Position numbers and translations under genes: made by a program. 64,000 bases of DNA from Dermabacteraceae bacterium TAE3-ERU27. GTDB taxonomy: Bacteria; Actinomycetota; Actinomycetes; Actinomycetales; Dermabacteraceae. The stretch's first letter is position 1, and each line of letters opens with the position of its first letter. The stretch covers positions 620,001 through 684,000 of the forward strand of contig JAHUUL010000001.1 of assembly GCA_019218415.1 (NCBI GenBank). The letters are read 5' to 3'. The notes under the pieces were generated by a model, which saw only the letters and a program-made list of their open reading frames with translations, was not told where the DNA came from and made no database searches. Positions 45,819-54,712 of this stretch are shown one piece after another.

Positions 45819-45832
45819 TACGGGGGAGAGCA

Positions 45833-46501
45833 ATGGAGCTACTCGAACTGAAAAGACAGGTTTGCGAAGGCAACCTGGAACTGGCCCGCAACGGGCTGGT
45901 GGCCTGGACCGGCGGTAACCTGTCGGCCCTGGCAGACTCCGGCGACCGGATCGTAATTAAACCCTCCGGCATGCTGTATTCGCAGATGACGCCGGAAGAC
46001 ATGGTGGTGGTCGGGCTTGACGGCAAGATCATCGAGGGAAAGCACGGCCCGTCGTCGGACACCAGCTCCCACATCGGCATCTACAAGGGCAGGAGTGACG
46101 TGCGTTCCGTGGTGCACACCCACTCCACCTACGCGACCGCCTGGGCCGCGCTAGGAGAACCGATTCCGTGCTGCCTGACCGCTATCTCCGACGAGTTCGG
46201 CGGACCCGTCCCGTGCGGCGGTTACGCCCGCATCGGCGGGGACGCCATCGGTGAAGAGGTGCTGCGTTCTATCGGACATTCCCCGGCGATCCTGATGCAG
46301 CAGCACGGCGTTTTCACCATCGGCCCCAGCATCACCAAGGCCCTGCAGGCCGCCGTGATGGTGGAGGACGTCGCCCACACGGTGTGGGCGGCGCGCCTAA
46401 TGGGTAAAGTTATCGAGCTTCCCGAAGAGGAAATCGCCGCTAACTTTGACCGCTACACAAACCGCTACGGAACCGCGCAAGCTTCCGAAGGAGTGAGCTA
46501 A
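45833..46501 (+). CDS. L-ribulose-5-phosphate 4-epimerase (UlaF/AraD family)
   Basis: Yields D-xylulose 5-phosphate for the pentose phosphate pathway. The 222-residue class II aldolase-fold protein has GGNLSA, IKPSGMLYSQMTPEDMVVV and SSDTSSHIGIY. Zinc ligands His95, His97 (VHTHS) and His158 (QQHGVF) are kept. Asp76 and Asp120 stand at the same numbers as in E. coli AraD, and Tyr212 is near the C terminus. This conservation argues for epimerase rather than fuculose-type aldolase. GGGGGAGAG precedes the ATG. The next gene begins right after its stop. Confidence 0.9.
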   Translation: MELLELKRQVCEGNLELARNGLVAWTGGNLSALADSGDRIVIKPSGMLYSQMTPEDMVVVGLDGKIIEGKHGPSSDTSSHIGIYKGRSDVRSVVHTHSTYATAWAALGEPIPCCLTAISDEFGGPVPCGGYARIGGDAIGEEVLRSIGHSPAILMQQHGVFTIGPSITKALQAAVMVEDVAHTVWAARLMGKVIELPEEEIAANFDRYTNRYGTAQASEGVS

Positions 46502-47446
46502 ATGTTCGATATTACTTCTATCGGTGAGGGCCAGATTCGCCTCACCGCCCCTCGTGGGGAGCGACTCTCGAACTGCCGCACCCTGCGCATGACCGCAGCC
46601 TGTTCCGAGGCGAACGTGTGTGGCGTGCTGTCCCAGCTCGGGCGGCAGGCGTCCTGGTGCTCGGTGCTTCCCAAGGGGGACCTGGCGAGCCGCTGCCTAT
46701 CCGAATATCGTTCGGTCGGCGTGGACCTTTCCAACATGATCCGCGTCGAGGAAGGCCGCACCGCGCTCTACTTCATGGAGCCGGGCGAACCGCCCATGCC
46801 CTCCCGCGTCATCTACGACCGGCTACACACGCCGTTCAGGGACATCAGCATCGAGGACATCAACTGGGATTCCATGCTGGACACCCGCCTCGTGTTCGTC
46901 ACCGGCATCACCGCGGCGCTCACTGAAAACACCGGCACGGTGATCCGCTACTTCGTGGACGAAGCGGAAAAGCGCGGCGTGGACATCGCGCTCGACGTCA
47001 ACTACCGCAGCCTGCTGTGGAGCGCCGAGCGTGCCGCCGAGGTGCTAACCCCGATAGCGGAAAAGGCGCGCATCCTGTTCTGCTCGCGCAAAGACGCCAA
47101 AGAGGTGTTCGGCGTCGTCGGCGAGGGCGCGGAGTGCTCACGCAAACTGCGCGAACGCTTCGGCGCCGAATACGTCGTGTCGACGGATCAGACCAACGGC
47201 GTCTACTCTTCCGGCCCCGACGGAGAGGAAAACTTCCCGGTCGAGGTAGTGCCGATCATAGACCGTCCGGGTGCGGGCGACAGCTTCGTCGCAGGCACGC
47301 TGCACGGCTTCCTTTCCGGAGACGTCCGGCAGGGGATCGAGTTCGGTAAGCGCGTAGCCAAGTACGCGCTCACCCACCATGGCGACCTCACGCACATCAA
47401 CCCTGCTGAGCTCTCCATTCCCACCACGACAGACATCATCCGGTAA
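46502..47446 (+). CDS. PfkB-family sugar/keto-acid kinase (KdgK-like)
   Basis: A 314-residue kinase with ITSIGEGQIRLTAP at the start, a substrate region near MTAACSEANVCGVLSQLG where the usual GG(x)NVA glycines are partly replaced by Ala-Cys-Ser, DVNYRSLLWS and the catalytic IIDRPGAGDSFVAGTLHGFL. DVNYR is frequent in 2-keto-3-deoxygluconate kinases. In this operon it probably phosphorylates the sugar acid or lactone brought in by the MFS protein, doing the job of the PTS in the classical ula system. The substrate is unproven. Confidence 0.85.
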   Translation: MFDITSIGEGQIRLTAPRGERLSNCRTLRMTAACSEANVCGVLSQLGRQASWCSVLPKGDLASRCLSEYRSVGVDLSNMIRVEEGRTALYFMEPGEPPMPSRVIYDRLHTPFRDISIEDINWDSMLDTRLVFVTGITAALTENTGTVIRYFVDEAEKRGVDIALDVNYRSLLWSAERAAEVLTPIAEKARILFCSRKDAKEVFGVVGEGAECSRKLRERFGAEYVVSTDQTNGVYSSGPDGEENFPVEVVPIIDRPGAGDSFVAGTLHGFLSGDVRQGIEFGKRVAKYALTHHGDLTHINPAELSIPTTTDIIR

Positions 47447-47479
47447 AGCTCTGCACCGGCGCATAGATTGGTTACCGAA

Positions 47480-48835
47480 ATGACAACAACACAACCCCCC
47501 GCGGGCCTGACGGCCGCGGAACAGATCGATTCCCACCCCCTCACCCGCAACCAGAAGTCGATTATCGGCCTGGTGGTTATCGGCAACATTGCCGAATTCT
47601 TCGACATCTTCCTGATCGGCTTCGTCGTCTCCCTGCTGGTCAAGCCCTGGCACCTAAACGGCTTTGAAACGGGCACGATCCTGGCCTGCGCGGGCCTCGG
47701 CACCGTGGCCGGCGCCATCGTCTGGGGCAGGCTTTCCGACAAGCTAGGCAGGCGCGGCTCCTTCTTCTGGTGCATCGTCGTCCTGGTCGTGTTCACCGCG
47801 CTCTGCGTGGTGACTCCCGACAGGGGCTGGTGGATGCTCGCGATCCTGCGCGTCGGCGTAGGCATGGGCGTGGGCGGCCTCAACATCACCTCGATCCCCT
47901 ACGTGCAGGAGTTCGTGCCCGCGAAGCAGCGCGGTTTGCTCGCCGGTCTGGCCTCCGTGTTCATCCCGTTCGGGCTGCTGCTGGGGGCGCAGGCACAGTA
48001 CTGGCTGGCCGATTCCATCGGCTGGCGCGGCCTGATCGGCCTTGGCATCCTGCCGATATTCCTGCTCGTCTGGCTGCGTTACGTTCCGGAATCGCCCCGC
48101 TTCCTGCAGGTTAACGGCCGTGCCGACGAGGCCCGCAAGGCTTACGCCTGGGCGCTGATGGTGCCCGAGCACGAGGTAGGCGCCCTGCCCGAGATCAAGG
48201 ACGAAAAGAAGGCCAGCTACGGCCTGCTATTCCGCGAGCACCTGAAGCCGCTCAGCATCATCACGATCGGTTCGTTCTGCTTCATCCTCGGTTCGTTCAC
48301 GATCCAGTCGTGGGGCCAGGCACTGCTCAAGGACGGCTACGGCTACACCGCCGCAACCGTGGGCCTGCTGTTCACCTACGTTTCCATCGCCGACATGGTG
48401 GGCCGCCTCGGCTCCGCCTGGCTCTCCGATAAGATCGGCCGCCGCATGGTGATGCTCTCGTTCGGCATGATCGGCGCCGCGGGCTGCCTCGTGGCCGCGA
48501 TGTCCACGAGCGGGGAAATGTTCTTCATCGGCATCCTGATCGCCATGATGTTCGGTGACGGCGCCTTCGGTATCCTGAACGCGTTCGGTGCGGAACAGTT
48601 CCCGAACGAGGTTCGCTCCACCGGCCTCGGCCTCGGCTACGGCATCGGCGCTACCGCGAAGATCATCGGTCCCGGGCTCCTGGGCGTCATGATCGGCAGC
48701 TCCGGTGTGAAGGCAAAGCCGACCCTGGAGGCGGTGCCCCCGGTATTCACCCTCTTCGCGATCCTGCTCGCGGTGGGCGGCATCACCTACCTGTTCGCCA
48801 AGGAAACCAGGGCCGTGCAGCTAGAAAAGATTTAA
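47480..48835 (+). CDS. MFS transporter, sugar/acid porter type
   Basis: A 451-residue, 12-helix major-facilitator protein with the A-loop WGRLSDKLGRRGSFF near 85-99, RVGVGMGVGGLNITSIPYVQEFVPAKQRG near 135-163, RYVPESPRFL before the central loop, and the second repeat SDKIGRRMVM. The pattern fits sugar-porter or aromatic-acid/H+ symporter members. ATG 47480 is used; a TTG four codons earlier is possible. It is the last gene of the ula-like operon and the probable importer of its substrate. Confidence 0.88.
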   Translation: MTTTQPPAGLTAAEQIDSHPLTRNQKSIIGLVVIGNIAEFFDIFLIGFVVSLLVKPWHLNGFETGTILACAGLGTVAGAIVWGRLSDKLGRRGSFFWCIVVLVVFTALCVVTPDRGWWMLAILRVGVGMGVGGLNITSIPYVQEFVPAKQRGLLAGLASVFIPFGLLLGAQAQYWLADSIGWRGLIGLGILPIFLLVWLRYVPESPRFLQVNGRADEARKAYAWALMVPEHEVGALPEIKDEKKASYGLLFREHLKPLSIITIGSFCFILGSFTIQSWGQALLKDGYGYTAATVGLLFTYVSIADMVGRLGSAWLSDKIGRRMVMLSFGMIGAAGCLVAAMSTSGEMFFIGILIAMMFGDGAFGILNAFGAEQFPNEVRSTGLGLGYGIGATAKIIGPGLLGVMIGSSGVKAKPTLEAVPPVFTLFAILLAVGGITYLFAKETRAVQLEKI

Positions 48836-48879
48836 CAAACATGGCCTCTTCGGCCAGCAGTGGTTACGGATAACCTCGC

Positions 48880-48911
48880 GAGGGGTGCAGCAGACTTCTG
48901 CTGCACCCCTC
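48880..48911. terminator. Hairpin after the MFS gene
   Basis: A perfect 14-bp stem (GAGGGGTGCAGCAG at 48880-48893, its complement at 48898-48911) with a 4-nt ACTT loop. No T run follows, so termination strength is uncertain. Confidence 0.55.
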
Positions 48912-48976
48912 AATGCTTGTGGGGGCATAACGTTTACGGGCGGTGGCGTCTGACCGCCTCGAAGCCGGCGCCACTA

Positions 48977-49108
48977 ACGTTTGGGTGCACTTTCGGCTAT
49001 GCGTGACGTTTGGGTGCAGTTTTGGCGGGTTAAACCCCGTTTTCGTAGCTGTTAGTGCACCCGAACGTCAGGCAGGCCGGGATAACAGCTAAAAATGCAC
49101 CCAGGCGT
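48977..49108 (-). repeat. Dispersed intergenic repeat, copy C (inverted orientation)
   Basis: This 132-bp copy lies in reverse orientation to A and B. Motif starts are 48977 (+), 49006 (+), 49056 (-) and 49096 (-, degenerate: TGCACCCAGGCGT), spaced 29, 50 and 40 bp, the mirror of the other copies. The centre GCGGGTTAAACCCCGTTTTCG is the reverse complement of the A/B core, with changes. Confidence 0.88.
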
Positions 49109-49186
49109 AAGCATCTAAGGTCTCCGTGGGAGGCTACGCCGCAAGGGGACGGTAGGGGAGAGAAAGACAGGGGACGCGGCGGAGTG

Positions 49187-50125
49187 TTAGGCGGCGTCCC
49201 GGATCTCTTCCTTGGCGTGCACCAGCAGCGTCACCAGGTCGCAGAACGGGGTCGGCACGCCGTACTGCTTGCCTTTGCGCGATACCGCGCCGGTAATGTA
49301 ATCCACCTCGGTGCGGCGATTGTTGCGCACCAGGTCCTGGTACATCGAGGGGTAGTGCTCGCCGATGGAATCCCGCGAGAACGTGCCGCGCACGTGAGCT
49401 ACCACCTCTTCCCGGTCCAGCTCGACCCCCTCGCAGGCGGCGACGTCAGCGAATTCGGTGACTATCTGGCGCAGGATCGCCTCCGCCGAAGACGTCTCTC
49501 CGAAAGTAGCAATGTTGCATTCGAGCAGCGCACACATCGTGTTCACCACCCCGTTCAGGGCGGCCTTACGGTAGGTCGCGTAGACGACTCCCGGCGAATA
49601 CTGCGCGTTTAGGCCCGCGTCGCTGAGCACCCGGGCAACCTCCATTGCCCGCTCGCGGGCCGCCTCGTCGCCGCCGGCGTTTTCAAGGGCCACCGAACCG
49701 GTGCCGTGCAGCACCACGCTGCCGGGGCCCGTCATGCTGGCCGTCCAGATGGTGTTGCCGAGCATAAAGTTATCGGCCGGCACGTATTTGAGCGCGGTTT
49801 CCTCGTGGCCGATCCCGTTCAGCAGGCAGAGCAGGCTCGTCTCTGCGCTGAGCGTGTGCCTGATGGCCGACAGCATCGCATCCAGCCCCATCGCCTTGGT
49901 GAAGCAGCAGACCAGATCGAAGCTGCCCTCAAGTTCGTGGGGGTAGAAGATGGGCAGACGGGCGTTTCGCGCCTCGCCGTTCCAGTCGATCAGTAGCCCG
50001 TTCTCGCGGATCGCGGTTACGTGATCGTCCCACATGTCGATCAGGGTCACGTCGTACCCGGCCTGGGACAGCATGTAACCAAAGCGGGAGCCCAGCGCCC
50101 CCGCGCCAGCGATACCAATTTTCAC
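49187..50125 (-). CDS. PanE/ApbA-type 2-dehydropantoate 2-reductase family protein
   Basis: The 312-residue oxidoreductase has the N-terminal NADP-binding GAGALGSRFGYML (7-19), a central LLNGIGHEE loop with the conserved Asn, and the ketopantoate reductase C-terminal helices with YRKAALNGVVNTMCALL (catalytic Lys) and PSMYQDLVRNNRRTEVDYITGAV. PanE reduces ketopantoate for CoA synthesis, but many homologues act on other keto acids. Placement beside the ula-like operon, on the opposite strand, leaves both options open. No panB or panC is nearby. Confidence 0.85.
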   Translation of the reverse strand: MKIGIAGAGALGSRFGYMLSQAGYDVTLIDMWDDHVTAIRENGLLIDWNGEARNARLPIFYPHELEGSFDLVCCFTKAMGLDAMLSAIRHTLSAETSLLCLLNGIGHEETALKYVPADNFMLGNTIWTASMTGPGSVVLHGTGSVALENAGGDEAARERAMEVARVLSDAGLNAQYSPGVVYATYRKAALNGVVNTMCALLECNIATFGETSSAEAILRQIVTEFADVAACEGVELDREEVVAHVRGTFSRDSIGEHYPSMYQDLVRNNRRTEVDYITGAVSRKGKQYGVPTPFCDLVTLLVHAKEEIRDAA

Positions 50126-50214
50126 GGTGGAAACCTCTCAGAAATACTTGACCCAGAAATACCGGAGCGGAAAAGCGATAATCATTTTACTCGCGCCCCA
50201 AATTAGACCCGAGC

Positions 50215-50310
50215 CAGATGAGGCCCCGCAGGTTAAGACCCCGCAGGTTGGGGCCCCACCGGTTAGGGGCAGACGGTAAGGGGCCGCCGGTTGAAGCCCC
50301 GATGGGGCAC
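50215..50310. repeat. Imperfect G/C-rich short repeats
   Basis: Units such as CCCCGCAGGTTA, CCCCGCAGGTTG, CCCCACCGGTTAG and GGCCGCCGGTTG follow one another between the PanE-like gene and the pncB end. The pattern is irregular and looks like slipped duplication or hairpin-forming spacer. No function is evident. Confidence 0.4.
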
Positions 50311-50392
50311 CAATCGGCGCAAAGGCTGGGCCGTCTTTTCTCCTCCCCGAAACAGGGGCGCTACCGGCCGGGCAAATAGGGGGCGCTTCCTG

Positions 50393-51730
50393 TCAGGCGT
50401 CGTCTTCCTGCGCGGTGAAAGCGGGCTCGCCGGGGTGTACCGAGAGCGCCGATTTAGGCAGGGACGCTACCGTGCGCGCGTGGCGTCTCCGTGCCGTATC
50501 CAGGCTTTCGCTAGCGAAGAAATCGCCGTCTACCAGCAGTTCTTGCACGCCTCCGGAAAGTTCGTGGTGCTCGCCGTAGCCGAACCTTTCGGCGGTTATC
50601 GTGCCGTCCCCGTCGTAGGTGCGGTAGGCGATCTTGCGCCCGCCGCGGCTCGCCTTGCCCTCGCTGTTCTTATGCACGGGCACCATCCGCCCGTTATCGC
50701 CCTCTCGAGACACCAGCTTGTAGACCATCTCCGCCGTGGGGGCACCGGACCCGGTCACCACGCGAGTGCCCGCGCCGACGGCATCCACCGGTAGCGCCGC
50801 CGCGTTCATCTCCGCGAGCGTGTATTCGTCTATGTCGGAAGAAAGCACGATCCGAGTGTGCTTCGCGCCCAGCTCGTCTAGCAGGGCGCGGGCGCGTGGC
50901 ACCTCCTCCCGGAAATTACCCGAATCGATGCGGATTCCTCCCAGGCCGGGGCCCGCCACCTCAACTGCGTTGCGGATTCCGCGCTCGATGCCGTAGGTAT
51001 CCACCAGCAGCGTGGTGTCGGTGCCAAGCGCGGCCACCTGCGCCCGGAAAGCCTCGCGTTCGTCGGCAAAAGCCAGGGTGAAGGAATGCGCCGAGGTACC
51101 CGTGGTAGGAATGCCGTAGCGCAGCCCCGCCTCCAGCAGGGAGGTGACCGTGAACCCGGCGATGTAGGCGGCGCGGGAAGCATAAACCGCCGCCGCCTCG
51201 TTAGCGCGGCGGGCCCCCATCTCGATAAGGGGGATCCCGTTAGCGGCATTCACCATGCGGGAGGCCGCGGCCATCACCGCCGAATCGTAGTTCAAGATCG
51301 ACAGCAGCACGGTTTCCAGCAAAACCGCGTCGGCAAAACTGGCCTCCACGGTCAGCACGGGGGAGAGCGGGAAGAAAACTTCCCCCTCCGGGTAACCGTA
51401 GATGCGGCCACGGAAGCGATAGTTGCGCAGGTATTCGATCGTGTCCTCGCCGATCAGCGGATCCTCGCTCAGCAGCGCGAGCTGCTCGGAGGTGAAACGG
51501 AAATTGCGCACCGCTGCCACCGCGCGATTAACGCCGCCGACCACGCCGTAGCGGCGGCCCTTGGGTAAACGGCGGGCGAACAGTTCGAAAACCGCCTTCT
51601 GGTGCGCGTTCCCGGCTCGCAGCGCCGCCTGCAGCATGGTTATTTCGTATTTGTCGGTCAGGAACGCCGTGCTGGAGTCACCAACCTGGGGTCCTGCAAA
51701 TTCTTCTAGCCGGTTTTCTGCTGACACCAC
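50393..51730 (-). CDS. pncB: Nicotinate phosphoribosyltransferase
   Basis: Makes nicotinate mononucleotide from nicotinate and PRPP for NAD salvage. The 445-residue protein has TDKYEITMLQAALRAG near 25-40, FELFARRLPKGRRYGVV, GTSAHSFTLAF with the conserved His, IRIDSGNF and VGAGTRVVTGSGAP, the family order. It starts at GTG. The C-terminal tail is longer than in E. coli PncB, as in other actinobacteria. It stands alone. Confidence 0.93.
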   Translation of the reverse strand: MVSAENRLEEFAGPQVGDSSTAFLTDKYEITMLQAALRAGNAHQKAVFELFARRLPKGRRYGVVGGVNRAVAAVRNFRFTSEQLALLSEDPLIGEDTIEYLRNYRFRGRIYGYPEGEVFFPLSPVLTVEASFADAVLLETVLLSILNYDSAVMAAASRMVNAANGIPLIEMGARRANEAAAVYASRAAYIAGFTVTSLLEAGLRYGIPTTGTSAHSFTLAFADEREAFRAQVAALGTDTTLLVDTYGIERGIRNAVEVAGPGLGGIRIDSGNFREEVPRARALLDELGAKHTRIVLSSDIDEYTLAEMNAAALPVDAVGAGTRVVTGSGAPTAEMVYKLVSREGDNGRMVPVHKNSEGKASRGGRKIAYRTYDGDGTITAERFGYGEHHELSGGVQELLVDGDFFASESLDTARRRHARTVASLPKSALSVHPGEPAFTAQEDDA

Positions 51731-51886
51731 GTCTCGTCTCTTTTGCGTCCACTAGCTGCGAGCGGGGCGATCGTGATCGGGCCGCTCCCGCAGCAGAATA
51801 GCGGCTTTGTTCGGCACAGGTCTTTTTAGACACACTTACTGCGGCCTGCGCCTCACATTGGCGAGGAAGATCGGTAGCCTGGGGAA

Positions 51887-52276
51887 ATGAGAGCCGAAAA
51901 CTCTGCGCGTGTAATGGCCGCCGCGCTGGCAGCCATGGGTGTTTTACATTTCGCTAAGCCCGAACCTTTTGACGGTGCGATTCCCCCGGAATTACCGGGC
52001 GACGCCAGGTTCTACACCTACGCTTCCGGTGTTGCTGAGCTGGTCACGGCCGCTCTGCTCGCTAACGCAAAGACCCGCAAAATGGGTGCGTTAGCGGCCT
52101 CGGCTCTCTTCCTGGCCGTCTGGCCGGGGAATTTTCAGATGCTCCGCGATTCCCTGCATGACGGCTCCTCGCCGACCAGGCAGGCGATCCTCGCGGCGCG
52201 CATACCGTTGCAAATCCTGCTTATCGTGCAAGCCCAAAAAATAGCCGCAGCGAAAGCCGCAAAAGAAAAGAATTAA
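51887..52276 (+). CDS. DoxX-like small membrane protein
   Basis: A 129-residue, four-helix membrane protein: ARVMAAALAAMGVLHFAKPEPF, ELPGDARFYTYASGVAELVTAALLA, LAASALFLAVWPGNFQML and ILAARIPLQILLIVQA. The pattern (GVLHF...P, YASGVAEL, FPGN-like WPGN) is that of DoxX-like proteins often paired with thiol or redox functions. It is separated by only 4 nt from an NAD(P)H oxidoreductase gene, so the two are probably linked. Role unknown. Confidence 0.75.
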   Translation: MRAENSARVMAAALAAMGVLHFAKPEPFDGAIPPELPGDARFYTYASGVAELVTAALLANAKTRKMGALAASALFLAVWPGNFQMLRDSLHDGSSPTRQAILAARIPLQILLIVQAQKIAAAKAAKEKN

Positions 52277-52280
52277 TTTA

Positions 52281-52898
52281 GTGAAAATCCTTGTAGTACA
52301 GGCACACCCGAACCCGGACTCCTTTACCGCGGCCTGCGCCGCGGCGTACGCCGAGGCCTCTCGGGAAAAAGGCAACGAGGTGCGAGTGATCGATCTGGCC
52401 GAGGCCAGCTTCGATCCGGTGCTGCGTTTCGGCTACCAAAAGCGCATGCCCGAGGACGCTTTCATCACGCAGTCGCAGGAGTCCCTGCTGTGGGCTGAAC
52501 ACGTGAGCGTATTCTTCCCGACCTGGTGGGGGACAGTCCCCAGTGTGTTCAGCGGCTGGGTGGAACGGGTCTTTACCCCCGGTATCACCTACCGTTACAT
52601 CCCGGGCAAGCCGTTCCCGGAAAAGCTGCTCACGGGCAAGACCGCCTCGCTCGTAACCTCCTCGCACGCGCCGTCCGTGCTCACCAAGTACGCCCCCACC
52701 GGCCCCGTCCGCCACGTCAAGGCGCACATCCTCAGCTACTGCGGAATAAATAAAGGTGAAGCGGGTAGACGTGCTCGGAGGCATGGACTCCCCGCAGGAC
52801 ACCCAGGAAAGGCGCGCAGCCTTCATCCAGAAGATCGCGCAGACCGCCTGAAAACAGCCCTAGCGTTGGCATATAAACGCCTAACGCTTACCGCATAA
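52281..52898 (+). CDS. Flavodoxin-fold NAD(P)H oxidoreductase, C-terminal frameshift
   Basis: Residues 1-155 match MdaB/KefF-type NAD(P)H:quinone oxidoreductases: ILVVQAHPNPDSFTAACAAAYAEA (FMN phosphate site), FFPTWWGTVPSVFSGWVERVF and TGKTASLVTSSHAP. After SYCGINK the reading turns into a basic, Arg-rich tail and stops at 52898. One base over, the next frame gives VKRVDVLGGMDSPQDTQERR and a natural end at 52851. One extra A in the AAATAAAGG run near 52752-52754 explains the shift. The product is probably a 189-residue enzyme if the base is an error, or is damaged if real. GTG start. Confidence 0.8.
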   Translation: MKILVVQAHPNPDSFTAACAAAYAEASREKGNEVRVIDLAEASFDPVLRFGYQKRMPEDAFITQSQESLLWAEHVSVFFPTWWGTVPSVFSGWVERVFTPGITYRYIPGKPFPEKLLTGKTASLVTSSHAPSVLTKYAPTGPVRHVKAHILSYCGINKGEAGRRARRHGLPAGHPGKARSLHPEDRADRLKTALALAYKRLTLTA

Positions 52899-52899
52899 A

Positions 52900-52937
52900 G
52901 TGTGGGGCCGGGAGATACGCTCTCCCGGCCCCACACC
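52900..52937. terminator. Bidirectional terminator before the phosphate transporter gene
   Basis: A perfect 16-bp stem (GTGTGGGGCCGGGAGA at 52900-52915 and its complement at 52922-52937) with a short loop, between convergent genes. Confidence 0.8.
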
Positions 52938-52973
52938 TTTGCCCGTTAAACGGGCGAACGTTTCAAAGGAAAA

Positions 52974-54587
52974 CTAGCCCCCGAACACCGCGCGCAGCGC
53001 CAGCACTCCCACCGCGCCGATGCCGGCGGCGGCGGGCAGGGTGATGATCCAAGCCAGCGCGATCGGCTTCATCAGATTCCAGTTAGCGGCCCGATTAACG
53101 ATGCCGACGCCGATTACCGCGCCGATCAAGATATGGGTGGAGGACACCGGCAGGCCCAGCACGCTGGCCGCCATGACTACGGCCGCCGCGGCCAGCTCGG
53201 CAGAAAAGCCCGACGCCGGGTGCATCTCGGTCAGGCCGTTACCGACCGTCTGGATAACGTTGCGGCCCACGAACCACAGGCCCGCCACCAGCGCGATACC
53301 GAACGTCACCATTACCGCCGTAGGCACCGCCGACTTCTCGCTGATCTGCTGGTTCTTCAGCACGTCCAGGATTGCCGCGAACGGGCCGACCGCGTTCGCG
53401 ATGTCGTTACTGCCGTGGCTGAACGCGAACGCGCTCGCCGTGAATACCTGCATCCAGCTAAACAGCAGGAAGGTGGAGCGCTTCAGGTTCTTCTTCTTGA
53501 GCGCCTTCGCGAAGATGTAGACGGAGATCCAGATGAACATACCGACCATCGCCATGATGAAAATGTTGGCGGTGGTGTTCAGGTTCAGATGCAGGTGCTT
53601 GAGGCCCTTGAACAGCAGCATCGAGGAGATCACGACCGAGCCGAGGGCCGCCAGCATGGGGACCCAGGTGACGAGGGCGCGATGGGATTCGAGCGCCTTC
53701 GCCTTGTCCTCGATGTCGTACAGCTCGCGGTAGAAGTCGGATTCCAGCTCGTCGCGGGTGTAATCGCCCTGTGAAACAACCACCTGATCGCGCGCCATCT
53801 GGTTGGCGTAGGCAACCTGCTGGATCTCGTTCAGGCGCTCGAAGGCGGCCTTGTGGCGCTTGCGGTGTTCGCTGCGTTCACGCTTAATGGCCTGCAACTT
53901 AGCGTCGGCCTCCTCGTTGTAGACGAGGATGTTCTTCTTGACGATGCTGAACAGGACGTAGGAGAACAGCGCGCCCAGGACGGGGGAGATGACCCAGCTC
54001 ATGGCGATCTGGCCGATCTTGTCCCACTGCACCATGGCCAGGCCGCCGGTGCCGGTAACGAAGCCGGTGGTCAGCGCCGCGCCGACGATACCGCCGATGA
54101 TCGCGTGCGTGGTGGAAACGGGCCAGCCCATGCGGGTGGCGATCAGCAGCCACAGGGCCGCGCCGAGCAGCGCCGACATCATGATGTAGACGAAACTCAT
54201 CGGATCGAGGTCAATCGCGTTCAGATCCACGATGCCGCTGCGCACCGTGTCCGTCACTTCGCCGCCCGCCAGCACCGCGCCGCTCACCTCGAACACGGCG
54301 GCGACCACCAACGCCTGCTTCATGGTGAGGGTCTTGGCGCCGACACTGGTGCCAAACGAGTTGGCGACGTCGTTACCGCCGATGTTGAACGCCATAAAGA
54401 CGCCGAACAGAATGGAAACAACCAATACGATCCGGCTGGTCTGGGCGGCGACGTAACCGTTCGCCCAGAGGGTGAAGACTACGAGCGACAGGGCCAGTAA
54501 GGCCCCGAAAGAAATATGCCACCAGCGGTCGGGCCCCAGGAAACCTGGATGCGACTGCTTGTTCAGGGTGGTCGATCCTTGCGGCAT
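52974..54587 (-). CDS. pit: Inorganic phosphate transporter, PiT family
   Basis: Imports phosphate with cations. The 537-residue protein has the two inverted PiT signatures, [19 protein letters not shown] near 68-86 and [18 protein letters not shown] near 385-402, each followed by GxPVSTTHxIxG ([13 protein letters not shown] and [13 protein letters not shown]). A large charged cytoplasmic loop (about 220-310) separates the halves. No PhoU-like gene is adjacent. Confidence 0.95.
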   Translation of the reverse strand: MPQGSTTLNKQSHPGFLGPDRWWHISFGALLALSLVVFTLWANGYVAAQTSRIVLVVSILFGVFMAFNIGGNDVANSFGTSVGAKTLTMKQALVVAAVFEVSGAVLAGGEVTDTVRSGIVDLNAIDLDPMSFVYIMMSALLGAALWLLIATRMGWPVSTTHAIIGGIVGAALTTGFVTGTGGLAMVQWDKIGQIAMSWVISPVLGALFSYVLFSIVKKNILVYNEEADAKLQAIKRERSEHRKRHKAAFERLNEIQQVAYANQMARDQVVVSQGDYTRDELESDFYRELYDIEDKAKALESHRALVTWVPMLAALGSVVISSMLLFKGLKHLHLNLNTTANIFIMAMVGMFIWISVYIFAKALKKKNLKRSTFLLFSWMQVFTASAFAFSHGSNDIANAVGPFAAILDVLKNQQISEKSAVPTAVMVTFGIALVAGLWFVGRNVIQTVGNGLTEMHPASGFSAELAAAAVVMAASVLGLPVSSTHILIGAVIGVGIVNRAANWNLMKPIALAWIITLPAAAGIGAVGVLALRAVFGG

Positions 54588-54712
54588 GGCGGATAGGCTT
54601 TCTGACTCGCGTTGAGATACCTCCGAAATCGTGCTCCGCGCAGGTTAACAGAAGGTAAACGAATGGGGTCTTTGGGGCGGTTTCCCCGCGAGGCTCGCCC
54701 CCAACTCGTCTG

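Larger units (their letters stand above)
48836..49186. other. Intergenic region between MFS and PanE-like genes
   Basis: This 351-bp stretch between convergent genes holds a strong hairpin at 48880-48911 and repeat copy C at 48977-49108. Nothing protein-like is seen. Confidence 0.6.

Noticed and set aside
19679-49108. The three TTTGGGTGCA elements considered as CRISPR
   Set aside because: Copies are 13-16 kb apart, contain inverted sites, have no regular spacers, and no cas gene is present.
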